From Alkalihalobacterium sp048323755 (GTDB lineage Bacteria; Bacillota; Bacilli; Bacillales; Bacillaceae_F), in assembly GCF_048323755.1 (NCBI RefSeq), contig NZ_JBLWFS010000001.1:248001-312000 (forward strand): a DNA stretch of 64,000 nt, given 5' to 3'. Numbering within the stretch: position 1 is the stretch's first letter; each line of letters begins with the position of its first letter. This document shows positions 24,678 to 32,603 of this stretch, one piece after another. The position numbers and the translations under genes are program-made. The notes beneath the pieces are model-generated. The model was not told the origin of the DNA. It searched no databases and worked only from the letters and a program-made list of their open reading frames with translations.

Positions 24678-25577
24678 ATGAAAGAACTCACTCACCTCGA
24701 TCAACTTGAGGCTGAAGCCATTTATATTATTCGTGAAGTAGCAGCAGAATGTGAAAATCCAGTTATGCTCTATTCAATAGGGAAAGACAGCTCAGTCATG
24801 CTACATTTAGCCATGAAAGCATTTTATCCAGAAAAACCACCCTTTCCTTTTATGCACGTTAATACGACTTGGAAATTTAAAGAAATGATTGATTTTCGGG
24901 ATCGTAAAGCAAAAGAGCTAGGTATAGAGATGATTGAAGAAATCAATCATGAAGCTGTCGAACAAGGAATTAATCCATTTGATCACGGTTCAGCCTATAC
25001 AGATATCATGAAGACTCAAACACTAAAGCAAGGTTTAGACAAGTATGGCTTTACTGCTGCATTTGGTGGTGGAAGACGCGACGAGGAAAAATCTCGTGCG
25101 AAAGAACGTATTTTCTCTTTCCGTAATAAAAATCACGCCTGGGATCCAAAAAATCAAAAACCTGAAATGTGGAAACTTTATAACACAAGAATTAACAAAG
25201 GGGAAAGTATGCGTGTCTTCCCACTTTCCAACTGGACAGAAAAAGATATCTGGCAATACATTAAAAGAGAAAATATCGAAATTGTACCTTTATATTTTGC
25301 GAAAGAAAGACCAGTCGTTTACCGTGATGGAAACATCGTGATGGTTGATGATGACCGTTTAAAACTAGAACCTAATGAAGTAATAGAAATGAAGAAAGTT
25401 CGGTTCCGTACATTAGGCTGTTACCCTCTTACTGGTGGTGTTGAATCTGAAGCAACTACTTTAGATGAAATTATCGAAGAAACACTTGGAGCGACCTCAT
25501 CTGAAAGAACAAGTCGAGTGATTGACCAAGAAGCTGCTGGTAGTATGGAAAGACGTAAGCGAGAGGGGTATTTCTAA
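24678..25577 (+). CDS. cysD: Sulfate adenylyltransferase subunit 2
   Basis: A 299-residue ATP-pyrophosphatase (PP-loop) enzyme. It has the PP-loop YSIGKDSSVMLHLAMKAF, HVNTTWKFKEMIDFRD, AFGGGRRDEEKSRAKERIFS and the C-terminal LGCYPLTGGVESEA, which are diagnostic of CysD. With CysN it makes adenosine 5'-phosphosulfate from ATP and sulfate. AAGGAGG precedes the ATG. It is followed one base later by cysNC. Bacilli normally use the unrelated single-chain Sat enzyme for assimilation, so a CysD/CysNC pair in an EPS locus suggests an acquired, sulfation-dedicated pathway. Confidence 0.95.
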   Translation: MKELTHLDQLEAEAIYIIREVAAECENPVMLYSIGKDSSVMLHLAMKAFYPEKPPFPFMHVNTTWKFKEMIDFRDRKAKELGIEMIEEINHEAVEQGINPFDHGSAYTDIMKTQTLKQGLDKYGFTAAFGGGRRDEEKSRAKERIFSFRNKNHAWDPKNQKPEMWKLYNTRINKGESMRVFPLSNWTEKDIWQYIKRENIEIVPLYFAKERPVVYRDGNIVMVDDDRLKLEPNEVIEMKKVRFRTLGCYPLTGGVESEATTLDEIIEETLGATSSERTSRVIDQEAAGSMERRKREGYF

Positions 25578-25578
25578 A

Positions 25579-27405
25579 ATGAAAAGTCTTTTAAAATTTA
25601 TTACGTGTGGAAGTGTAGATGACGGAAAATCAACATTAATTGGACATATGCTTTATGACGCAAAACTATTATTTACGGACCAAGAGCAAGCTTTAGAGCT
25701 TGATAGTAAGGTAGGAAGCCGTGGTGGCGAAATTGACTACTCTCTATTACTTGATGGATTAATGGCTGAAAGAGAGCAAGGAATTACGATTGATGTAGCG
25801 TATCGCTATTTTACAACAGATAATCGTTCCTTTATCGTTGCCGATACTCCTGGTCATGAAGAATATACACGGAACATGGCAGTCGGTGCGTCATTTGCTG
25901 ACCTTGCCATCATTCTTGTTGATGCAACAAAAGGAGTAATTACCCAAACGAAACGTCATGCTCGAATTTGTTCATTAATGGGAATTAAACACCTTGTTTT
26001 AGCCGTTAATAAAATGGATTTAATTGGCTTTGATCAAAAGCGCTTTGAAGAAATTAAAGATGACTTCATGCAAATGACTTATGGATTTAATTTAGAGAGC
26101 ATTCAAGTAATTCCTGTTTCGGCGACTGAAGGAGATAACATTACCAAAGAATCAGTTAACACTCTATGGTATGATGGATTACCATTATTACCTTATTTAG
26201 AAACAGTTGATGTTCGTAAGGAAAATGAACAAAATGCCTTCGTTATGCCTGTTCAAAGAGTTAGTCGACCAAATCATACGTTCCGTGGTTTCCAAGGACA
26301 AATAGAAGCTGGGACTATTTCAGTCGGCGATGAGATTACGACTTTACCTAGTTATGAGAAAGCCAAAGTGAAAAGCATATTAGTTGCTGATAAGGAAGCG
26401 AAAACGGCTAATGTTGGACAACCTGTTACGATTCAATTAGATCGCGAAGTGGACGTTTCTCGAGGATGTGTATTAACAATAGCAGACCATATCCAAGTTA
26501 CAGATATGTTTACCGCAACTATTCTCTGGATGGATGATACGAAGCTTGTTCCAGGTAGAAACTATCTAGTAAAAGTAGGAACGAAAATTCTTCCTGGTAC
26601 CGTAATGTCAATTAAGCATAAAATTGATATTAATACAGGAAACCAAGTCCCAGTGGATCAAGTATTTAAAAATGAATTAGTAGAATGTGATATTTCTTTA
26701 TCTGAGAATATGGTATTTGACACGTTTGAAAATAATGAGGCGCTAGGCGGCTTAATATTAGTCGACCGTGTAACCAATATGACGTCTGCTTGTGGTGTTA
26801 TTGATCATGCTCTTCGTAGATCAACGAACGTAGTATGGCAGGATACAGATATCACAAGAGAAATTCGTGCTCAACAAAAGGGACAAAAGCCACTAACATT
26901 ATGGTTTACTGGTCTCTCAGGATCAGGAAAATCAACACTTGCCAATGAAGTGGAAAAACGTTTAGTATCACTTGGACATCATACGATGCTACTCGATGGT
27001 GACAATGTACGACATGGATTAAATAAAAACTTAGGCTTTAAAGAAAGCGACCGTGTCGAAAACATTCGCCGTATCGCTGAAGTGGCAAAACTTATGAATG
27101 ATGCGGGAGTTATTACATTAACATCATTTATTTCACCATTCGAAAGTGATCGTAAGAACGCAAGAGAAATCATTGGCGAAGAATATATTGAAATCTTTGT
27201 TAGCACGCCGCTTGAAGAATGTGAAAGGCGTGATGTGAAAGGCTTATACAAGAAAGCACGTGCTGGTGAAATTCCAAACTTTACTGGTATTTCAAGCCCA
27301 TATGAAACACCAGAAAATCCAGAAACCGAAATTGATACAAGTAATTATTCGTTAGAAGATGCAACAGATTACGTTGTAAAACAAATTATGAAATATTTAG
27401 ATTAA
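25579..27405 (+). CDS. cysNC: Bifunctional sulfate adenylyltransferase subunit 1 / adenylylsulfate kinase (CysN-CysC fusion)
   Basis: A 608-residue two-domain protein. Residues 1-~430 are the CysN GTPase: P-loop CGSVDDGKST (10-19), DTPGHEEYTRNM and NKMDL, followed by EF-Tu-like beta domains. Residues ~435-608 are APS kinase: WFTGLSGSGKSTLANE, LLDGDNVRHGLNKNLGF, TSFISPF and PLEECERRDVKGLYKKARAG, all intact. It drives APS synthesis with CysD and phosphorylates APS to PAPS, the sulfotransferase donor. The frame extends to a TTG inside cysD (25522), but AGAGGGG precedes the ATG at 25579 by about ten bases. No PAPS reductase or sulfite reductase gene follows. A clear terminator ends the transcript. 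Confidence 0.95.
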   Translation: MKSLLKFITCGSVDDGKSTLIGHMLYDAKLLFTDQEQALELDSKVGSRGGEIDYSLLLDGLMAEREQGITIDVAYRYFTTDNRSFIVADTPGHEEYTRNMAVGASFADLAIILVDATKGVITQTKRHARICSLMGIKHLVLAVNKMDLIGFDQKRFEEIKDDFMQMTYGFNLESIQVIPVSATEGDNITKESVNTLWYDGLPLLPYLETVDVRKENEQNAFVMPVQRVSRPNHTFRGFQGQIEAGTISVGDEITTLPSYEKAKVKSILVADKEAKTANVGQPVTIQLDREVDVSRGCVLTIADHIQVTDMFTATILWMDDTKLVPGRNYLVKVGTKILPGTVMSIKHKIDINTGNQVPVDQVFKNELVECDISLSENMVFDTFENNEALGGLILVDRVTNMTSACGVIDHALRRSTNVVWQDTDITREIRAQQKGQKPLTLWFTGLSGSGKSTLANEVEKRLVSLGHHTMLLDGDNVRHGLNKNLGFKESDRVENIRRIAEVAKLMNDAGVITLTSFISPFESDRKNAREIIGEEYIEIFVSTPLEECERRDVKGLYKKARAGEIPNFTGISSPYETPENPETEIDTSNYSLEDATDYVVKQIMKYLD

Positions 27406-27481
27406 GTTTGTGTATCTTCTGCATTCAAAAATTGTAAAAAGAGTATTTTAAAAGATCATTCTTCCAATAACGTAACGAACC

Positions 27482-27523
27482 AAAGCCTGGCCTCTATCCT
27501 CAGAGGCTGGGCTTTCTTTTTTG
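27482..27523 (+). terminator. Terminator after cysNC
   Basis: AAAGCCTGGCCTCT pairs with AGAGGCTGGGCTTT (two G-U pairs) around a six-base loop and is followed by TCTTTTTT. It marks the 3' end of the sulfation/EPS block. Confidence 0.9.
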
Positions 27524-27784
27524 TGGATTTATTACCACTGAAATAAAAAAGACCGGGAAGTATGATATCTTTAAAGGAAATTACAGCAATTAAGATAATG
27601 GATACGTAAGATTATTAAAATAAACAATTGTAAATAAGATAGATTATGCTTAAAATACTAGATTAGTAATAAACATTAGTAGTATCTGATCCAACCAATT
27701 ATTGCAATCCACAGTGGTATACTTAAAGATGTTGCCATATTACGCCAACTAAAAACTTACTTAATATTCCATTTTCAAGTGATG
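27524..27784. other. AT-rich spacer
   Basis: No gene or recognisable remnant between the cysNC terminator and the insertion-sequence remnants. Confidence 0.4.
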
Positions 27785-27984
27785 TGAATTATACTATATT
27801 CACCTGTATTTTGCATGAAGAAAGCGCAGAAAAATGCAATGAATTTTGCAGAGTTTTGCCACCCAGTTATTAACCTGTCAGCGTGATTTTGACAATGCGT
27901 TGGAAAGTCTATAACCTCCGCCATTAAACATTAAAACGTGAGCGTGATGGGTTAAGCGATCTACCAATGTTGCAGTTAATCTAG
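27785..27984 (-). mobile_element. IS21-family remnant: end of element plus IstB C-terminus
   Basis: On the minus strand, 27982 down to 27878 reads LTATLVDRLTHHAHVLMF then NGGGYRLSNALSKSR and stop. This is the C-terminal signature of the IS21 helper ATPase IstB (DRLTHHAHIL...NGESYR). Beyond the stop (27785-27877) come repeated TTTTGCA/TGCA blocks typical of IS21 terminal repeats. The rest of istB is absent: the frame is cut at 27985, where the IS3 end begins. Confidence 0.65.
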
Positions 27985-28187
27985 TGGACCTATGTCAAGA
28001 AAGTGGACACCTAAGTAACGGATTTTAGTTTTTCCATATTATGAGAACAGTTGGCCTTCTTCACTTTTAAAAAGCATAGATGATGCCGTGGATGCATCAA
28101 GCCCAAACCGCTTGACCCAACTACTCTATCATCTAATTGGTGGTTAGGTGAAGAAGGAACCTAACTGCCTAACATAGTGGCGACAGA

Positions 28188-29060
28188 TCAAGCTGATTCG
28201 TTGGTAAATTGTTTTGCGTATTGAACGGGTGACACATACCCAATAGACCCGTGAATCCTTTTTCTATTGTAGAAAAATTCTATATACTGATAGATCTCGT
28301 CATAAGCTTGTTTCTTGGTTTGAAATCGACCACCTCTTATGAGCTCTTTCTTCAAAATACTAAAAAACGATGCTGCACAAGCGTTGTCATAACAGTTTCC
28401 AGTGCGGCTCATGCTCGCCTCCATACCATAGCTTTCAAGTCTTTGGCGATAGTCATTAGACGTATATTGTGTTCCACGATCTGAATGGTGAATTAATCCC
28501 TGTTCTGGCTTTTTAGGCTCATATGCATTATCTAACGCTTCCAAGACGAGCTCATTTGCCATGTGACTTTTGAGACTCCAGCCTACAATTTCACGAGTAC
28601 AAAGATCTAATACAGTGGCTAAATATAACTTGCCTTCACGACAAGGAATGTAAGTGATATCAGTTACCCAAGCGCTGTTAGGAGTAAGTACATTAAATTC
28701 CTGGTTTAATATTTTAGGAGCGATTGGATTCGTATGGTTAGAATTTGTTGTAGATATCCTGAATTTCGTTGAAACGCAAGACCGCAATTCAAGCTCATTC
28801 ATATATTTACTCACCGAACGCTCACTAATAATGTAGTTTTCTTTTAATAACTGTTGATGAATTTTAGGACTACCGTAACGCTCGTTAGTATCGTAAAAAT
28901 GAAATTTAATACGCTCTTGAACCTTTAGTTTACGTTGTTCTTGCGCACTCACTTCATGGTTTAGCCACTTGAAAAAGCCGCTCCGAGATACTTCTAGCAC
29001 TTTACACATCTTCATCACCGAGAATTCGGAGCGATGCTTCTCAATGAACTCAAACCTCAT
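28188..29060 (-). CDS. IS3-family transposase OrfB with lost catalytic Glu
   Basis: A 290-residue DDE transposase of the IS150/IS3 type. It has an HTH_21 region at the N-terminus and an integrase core (rve). First Asp: SAWVTDITYIP; second Asp: IHHSDRGTQYTS. Thirty-five residues after the second Asp, where DD(35)E enzymes have Glu (DNAxxESFF), this protein reads NACAASFF, i.e. Ala. The codon is GCA, one base from GAA. The frame is otherwise full length and intact, so the loss may be recent. Its ATG overlaps the orfA stop (ATGA). It should be catalytically inactive. Confidence 0.9.
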   Translation of the reverse strand: MRFEFIEKHRSEFSVMKMCKVLEVSRSGFFKWLNHEVSAQEQRKLKVQERIKFHFYDTNERYGSPKIHQQLLKENYIISERSVSKYMNELELRSCVSTKFRISTTNSNHTNPIAPKILNQEFNVLTPNSAWVTDITYIPCREGKLYLATVLDLCTREIVGWSLKSHMANELVLEALDNAYEPKKPEQGLIHHSDRGTQYTSNDYRQRLESYGMEASMSRTGNCYDNACAASFFSILKKELIRGGRFQTKKQAYDEIYQYIEFFYNRKRIHGSIGYVSPVQYAKQFTNESA

Positions 29061-29340
29061 GGCCGTGGTCTGCTGAAGATGTGCACCGCCTTTTTTACAA
29101 TAGCTAATTCTTCTTTTGTAGCTGCGAGCTCGTGATCCTTTTCTTTCAATTGGCGCTCTTGATTACGCAGCTGTTGTCTAACTGAAGGATACGATCTTCA
29201 GCTACTAAAGGCTCATTGTCAAACTCGCGATATTCAGTCATCAACTGATGCAGGCAACTAAGCGGAATATCTAAGTCCTGTGCAATATCTCTCAAGGTAA
29301 TGCAACCTTGTTGTGGTTCCAGGACGAAGTTTAATGTCCC
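29057..29340 (-). pseudogene. Broken IS3-family orfA
   Basis: On the minus strand LRDIAQDLDIPLSCLHQLM...AEDRILQL is the HTH of an IS3 OrfA. The frame then slips at about 29185. In the next frame it continues as QQLRNQERQLKEKDHELAAT then KEELAIVKKAVHIF up to a TGA overlapping the orfB ATG. A single-base deletion explains the break (LEQQLRN restored). The first ~20 residues are missing. Confidence 0.75.
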
Positions 29341-29359
29341 CAAAAACGTGAACAAGGTT

Positions 29360-29740
29360 CAAATCAGGCCCTGGGTAAGCGATTGTGGATGAAATAAAAA
29401 CCCAGACACACTAGAAAAACATATTTTCACCAAAAAGGTGGATAACCTTCTATTTATACAGAGGGTTATCCACCTTTTACGAGTTACACACAGGGGGCGA
29501 AGAGGTTAGTGGTATGAATGTATAGTTATCCACATCTTAAAATCCGTCTCTGTAACACCCAAAAAAATCTTGTTTCACGGAGAATCAGCACAGTGGCTGT
29601 CCTAAATTTATTGGATAAGATAAAGGCGAGGTATGGAGAAGCATATATTTTGGTTGACGGTGCTTTTTCCATACTTAGCTGAGGAAATTCCAGAAGATGG
29701 TTACAAGATACTGTACGTGAAATTGGACTCTAATCAATGA
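29360..29740. other. Spacer with DnaA-box-like sequences and a strong hairpin
   Basis: No intact gene. A perfect DnaA box TTATCCACA lies at 29526-29534. One-mismatch boxes lie at 29384-29392 (minus), 29437-29445 (minus) and 29466-29474 (plus). The middle two form the arms of a 15-bp perfect inverted repeat (29433-29447 / 29464-29478). From about 29594 a short stretch reads protein-like (VLNLLDKIKARYGEAYILVD) and then hits stops, probably a gene scrap I cannot name. Confidence 0.5.
29433..29478. repeat. 15-bp perfect inverted repeat containing TTATCCACC arms
   Basis: AAAAGGTGGATAACC and GGTTATCCACCTTTT flank a 16-base loop. It could be a bidirectional terminator, or paired DnaA-like sites. 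Confidence 0.6.
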
Positions 29741-29770
29741 GAAAGAGAAAGCCCCTCGGCTTTCTCTTTT
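29741..29770 (-). terminator. Terminator of the alkaline protease gene
   Basis: AAAGAGAAAGCC pairs perfectly with GGCTTTCTCTTT around a four-base loop, just beyond the protease stop codon. On the minus strand the 3' arm ends in CTCTTTCTC rather than a pure T-run. Confidence 0.75.
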
Positions 29771-29781
29771 CAGTATTCCCA

Positions 29782-30885
29782 TTAATACGCAGCTCTTACC
29801 GCATTCACTAGTCCACTTCCATAGAAAGAAGAATTTCCTAGTGGAGTGGCTGTATCTCTTAGGCGTTGGCGGATTTGTCCGTTAGAGGCCCAAGGGTATT
29901 GAGCTTTTACGAGTGCAGCTACACCTGCTACGTGAGGCGTTGCCATTGACGTTCCGTTAAGTGAAACATAGCGATTGGACGTGTATGTACTTAAAACTGA
30001 CACACCTGGCGCTACGATTTCCATTTGGCTTCCATATGTTGAAAAAGATGCTCGGTTGTTGTTTGAATCGACGGCTCCAACGGCCATAACTGAATTGTAA
30101 GCAGCTGGGAACATGATACCTGAAGTTCCTGTATTACCTGCCGCAGCAATCAGAAGTAAACCACGATTATACGCATTATCGACAGCTTGTCTTAATGAAG
30201 TCGATCCCGAGGACGTTCCTAGACTCATGTTAACAATATCCATGTTTTGACTAACCGACCACTCGATGCCTTGGATGATGCTACTTAGCGCACCGCTCCC
30301 GTTTCGATCGAGTACTTTTACCGCATAAATGTTTGCAGAAGGAGCTACACCAATAACCCCATAGCTATTATTCAATGCAGCAATTGTTCCAGCAACATGT
30401 GTACCGTGACCGTTATAATCCTGGTACGAGGGCTCAGAACTAATGAAGCTGGCACCGCCAGAAATTCGTAAATCTTCGTGTGTCGCAATTCCTGTGTCAA
30501 GTACAGCTACTTTTACACCATTCCCGCGATTTCCCCAAGAGTGAACTGTTGGAGCTTGGATATGACTAATTCCCCAAGGGGTAGTTTGAGCTATTTTAAC
30601 TTCTTCATCTTTTTCAATATAAGCAATGTTTGGGTTTTTCTCTAGAGCTTTTACTGCTTTTTCTGGCAGCTTGACGTGTAGAACCGGCATGTATTGAAAT
30701 TCATGTAAAACTTCGCCACCTGCTTGTTTGACGACATTCGCATTCGCATTTTTCTCAAACCCAATTAAGTACTCGTGCCTCTCAACGCCTCCACGCTCAT
30801 TTGCCAATGAACCGACATGTGGAAAGATCAGCGTAAACAAGAGGGCAAAAACTGCAATAAAACCTAACCATCTTAAATTTCTCAT
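29782..30885 (-). CDS. Secreted high-alkaline subtilisin-type protease
   Basis: A 367-residue preproprotein: signal peptide about 1-28, an I9 propeptide (residues ~38-98) and a mature S8 protease of 269 residues probably starting at Ala99 (AQTTPWGI). The catalytic triad is complete: Asp130 (VAVLDTG), His160 (NGHGTHVAG) and Ser313 (NGTSMATPHVAG), with oxyanion Asn251. The mature length and the AQxxPWGI start match the high-alkaline subtilisins (Savinase/M-protease) of alkaliphilic bacilli. GGGAGGG precedes the ATG. A sigma-A-like promoter and a palindrome lie just upstream, and an RNPP-type regulator gene is next, suggesting density-dependent control. Confidence 0.95.
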   Translation of the reverse strand: MRNLRWLGFIAVFALLFTLIFPHVGSLANERGGVERHEYLIGFEKNANANVVKQAGGEVLHEFQYMPVLHVKLPEKAVKALEKNPNIAYIEKDEEVKIAQTTPWGISHIQAPTVHSWGNRGNGVKVAVLDTGIATHEDLRISGGASFISSEPSYQDYNGHGTHVAGTIAALNNSYGVIGVAPSANIYAVKVLDRNGSGALSSIIQGIEWSVSQNMDIVNMSLGTSSGSTSLRQAVDNAYNRGLLLIAAAGNTGTSGIMFPAAYNSVMAVGAVDSNNNRASFSTYGSQMEIVAPGVSVLSTYTSNRYVSLNGTSMATPHVAGVAALVKAQYPWASNGQIRQRLRDTATPLGNSSFYGSGLVNAVRAAY

Positions 30886-30909
30886 AAATACCCTCCCTAA
30901 AATTTTTTT

Positions 30910-30919
30910 GTAGCGCTAC
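30910..30919. promoter_or_regulatory. Palindrome GTAGCGCTAC at the protease transcription start region
   Basis: A perfect 10-bp palindrome directly downstream of the predicted -10 on the minus strand, i.e. about +1 to +10. The position suits a repressor operator. Confidence 0.4.
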
Positions 30920-30925
30920 GTCTTC

Positions 30926-30954
30926 ATTACAACCTGAAAGCTAGATTTACGCAA
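30926..30954 (-). promoter_or_regulatory. Promoter of the alkaline protease gene
   Basis: On the minus strand TTGCGT, a 17-base spacer and TGTAAT, about 40 bases upstream of the ATG. Confidence 0.55.
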
Positions 30955-31036
30955 AGAGGTTGAGAGATTAATAGAATACAAAATGTGATGAAAAAGAGAG
31001 AGTACACAGATGGTGTTCGGTATTTTTTAGATATAA

Positions 31037-31051
31037 ATTAATATATTCATA
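31037..31051. promoter_or_regulatory. Candidate regulator site upstream of the protease promoter
   Basis: ATTAATATATTCATA matches 13 of 15 positions of ATTAATATGTTAATA at 32014, between the regulator and peptide genes. The shared AT-rich near-palindrome in the two control regions of this circuit suggests a common binding site. Confidence 0.4.
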
Positions 31052-31099
31052 GATTTTCACAGTATTTTACATATTTACTCATAAATAGGGAGTGTCCGG

Positions 31100-31990
31100 T
31101 CAGTTTACCTTCGTGTTCGCCACTCGAATTTTTTCTTCCTGGACACTTTCGATATTCGCTTGATTGTTTTTTAATGTGAAAATAAATATCGCTTTATCCA
31201 GGTACTTCAAGCTTTCATCTTTATTTTTAAGGTCATGATCAAATAATGCAATTCCGTATAAAAAGAACAGTTGCCCAAGCAAGTATAAGTAATCCTCACC
31301 AATGCATAAGGTTAGGGCGTAATCGACGAGTTTGATTGCTTCCTCATAATCCTGTCGATCATAGGCATTCATTCCCGCGTTGTAATAAATATTGATCATT
31401 AATCGTTTATGTTTTATGTGCGTATGACTATTGATTTTTTGGACGAGTTTTTTGTAAATTTGGGCGGCTTCATCTAGTTTATTTGTCATGCTATAGATAA
31501 TGGCTTTTGATTGATAGATATGCAGTTCATATTCTGATATGATCTTTGGGGACGCGGTTCCTATATTGAGTGCGGCTTCTAGTAACTCGAGTGCTCGTTT
31601 TTCATCATGTTTAACGTGAAAGACACAAATGGCTTCTCGCCATAACATGTATTGCTTTAATTGATCGCTTTTAAATAGAGGGCTTTTCTTTTCTGTTGTA
31701 ATGATTTGTAGCACTTCTTCATAGTTGCACTCTCTAATTTTCTTATCAATCGTGCTTTTGGTCAGTTCAATATAGTTGTTGCCGTAGTTGTGAATTTCAT
31801 CAAAGAAGTAGTTCATATCGACCGATAATCGTTTGGCAATTTGCTCTAAAATAAGTGCGGTTGGAGAAACTTCGTCTTTTTCAATGCGACTGATTAATCC
31901 TTGGCTGCATATTCTGTCACAAAGTTCTTTTTGCGTTATGTTAAAGTACTCTCTTAAATCCTTGATACGCTGTCCGATGGAATAAGACAT
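31100..31990 (-). CDS. RNPP-type (PlcR-like) HTH-TPR regulator
   Basis: A 296-residue cytoplasmic protein. It has an N-terminal XRE HTH (residues ~7-60: IGQRIKDLREYFNITQKELC...GLISRIEKDEVSPT) followed by helical TPR-like repeats over the remaining ~230 residues (e.g. NKLDEAAQIYKKLV, AGMNAYDRQDYEEAIKLV, LKYLDKAIFIF). This is the layout of RNPP quorum sensors (PlcR, NprR), which bind an imported peptide in the TPR groove. The length is that of PlcR (~285), shorter than NprR. GGAGGG precedes the ATG. Downstream on the same strand is the protease gene; divergently upstream is a 45-codon secreted peptide gene, its probable ligand source. Confidence 0.85.
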   Translation of the reverse strand: MSYSIGQRIKDLREYFNITQKELCDRICSQGLISRIEKDEVSPTALILEQIAKRLSVDMNYFFDEIHNYGNNYIELTKSTIDKKIRECNYEEVLQIITTEKKSPLFKSDQLKQYMLWREAICVFHVKHDEKRALELLEAALNIGTASPKIISEYELHIYQSKAIIYSMTNKLDEAAQIYKKLVQKINSHTHIKHKRLMINIYYNAGMNAYDRQDYEEAIKLVDYALTLCIGEDYLYLLGQLFFLYGIALFDHDLKNKDESLKYLDKAIFIFTLKNNQANIESVQEEKIRVANTKVN

Positions 31991-32013
31991 AAGATCCCTC
32001 CATTGATCAAAAT

Positions 32014-32028
32014 ATTAATATGTTAATA
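32014..32028. promoter_or_regulatory. Candidate regulator site between regulator and peptide genes
   Basis: ATTAATATGTTAATA, whose core TATTAA-TATG-TTAATA is a near palindrome, 24 bases upstream of the regulator ATG. It matches the site at 31037 at 13 of 15 positions. Confidence 0.4.
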
Positions 32029-32159
32029 TAAGTATCGTTATTATAATATAAAAACAAGACTCTGGCTTATATTATCTAAAAATTGATAAAATTCAGGTAA
32101 GGCGCACTTTTAATAGACATGGCATAATAGAGTTAAAAAAATGTTAGGAGGAATGTAGG

Positions 32160-32297
32160 ATGATGAAGAAGAAAGCAAAAAAGACTTTAGTTTTAACAGC
32201 CGTGGTAGTGGGGATCTTTTTCACTTCTTTTACAGGAGTCATGGCTCACGATGAGATTACTCCAACTGGCAAACCAGGGTATGTGCATTCGGATTGA
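32160..32297 (+). CDS. Secreted signalling-peptide precursor (PapR/NprX-like), 45 residues
   Basis: A short gene with a strong AGGAGG (32146-32151) eight bases before its ATG. The product has a basic start (MMKKKAKKT), a hydrophobic core and a signal-peptidase site (TGVMA|H), leaving HDEITPTGKPGYVHSD. The size and signal-peptide-plus-short-tail layout are those of RNPP pheromone precursors, whose last residues are processed outside and re-imported by an oligopeptide permease. It is divergent from the RNPP regulator gene. A perfect terminator ends the transcript. It could instead be an unrelated small secreted peptide; the sequence of the tail is not one I recognise. Confidence 0.7.
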   Translation: MMKKKAKKTLVLTAVVVGIFFTSFTGVMAHDEITPTGKPGYVHSD

Positions 32298-32341
32298 TGG
32301 TTTGGGGGTAATGGTACTTTGAAAATGGGATTTATGATTTA

Positions 32342-32379
32342 GAAAAAGAAGCACAAGGACACTCTTGTGCTTCTTTTTC
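32342..32379 (+). terminator. Terminator after the peptide gene
   Basis: GAAAAAGAAGCACAAG pairs perfectly with CTTGTGCTTCTTTTTC around a six-base loop. Confidence 0.9.
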
Positions 32380-32603
32380 AATTTATCTTCAATACTTACT
32401 TCCTAATAGCGACCTACTAAAATGTCCTTTTAAGTTTCAATATTAGGTTTTTTGTCCTAATTCTTTTTTTCTATTTCGTTGTAAAAATACACTATTTTGA
32501 CAATATATGTGGAAATTTACATATAAATTAGTTAGGATAGTCTAGATAGTATAATATTAATATAAGAATTTTCTGCATTGATTATGCTACGAGGAGTTTA
32601 TTC

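Larger units (their letters stand above)
27985..29355 (-). mobile_element. IS3-family insertion sequence, truncated and inactive
   Basis: The element holds an overlapping orfA/orfB pair on the minus strand. One end is probably the TGGACCTATGTCAAGAAAGT segment at 27985. I find no inverted copy beyond orfA, so the orfA-side end is missing. OrfA is frameshifted and lacks its N-terminus, and OrfB has lost its catalytic Glu. It sits against an IS21 remnant, so two mobile elements are nested here. Confidence 0.75.
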
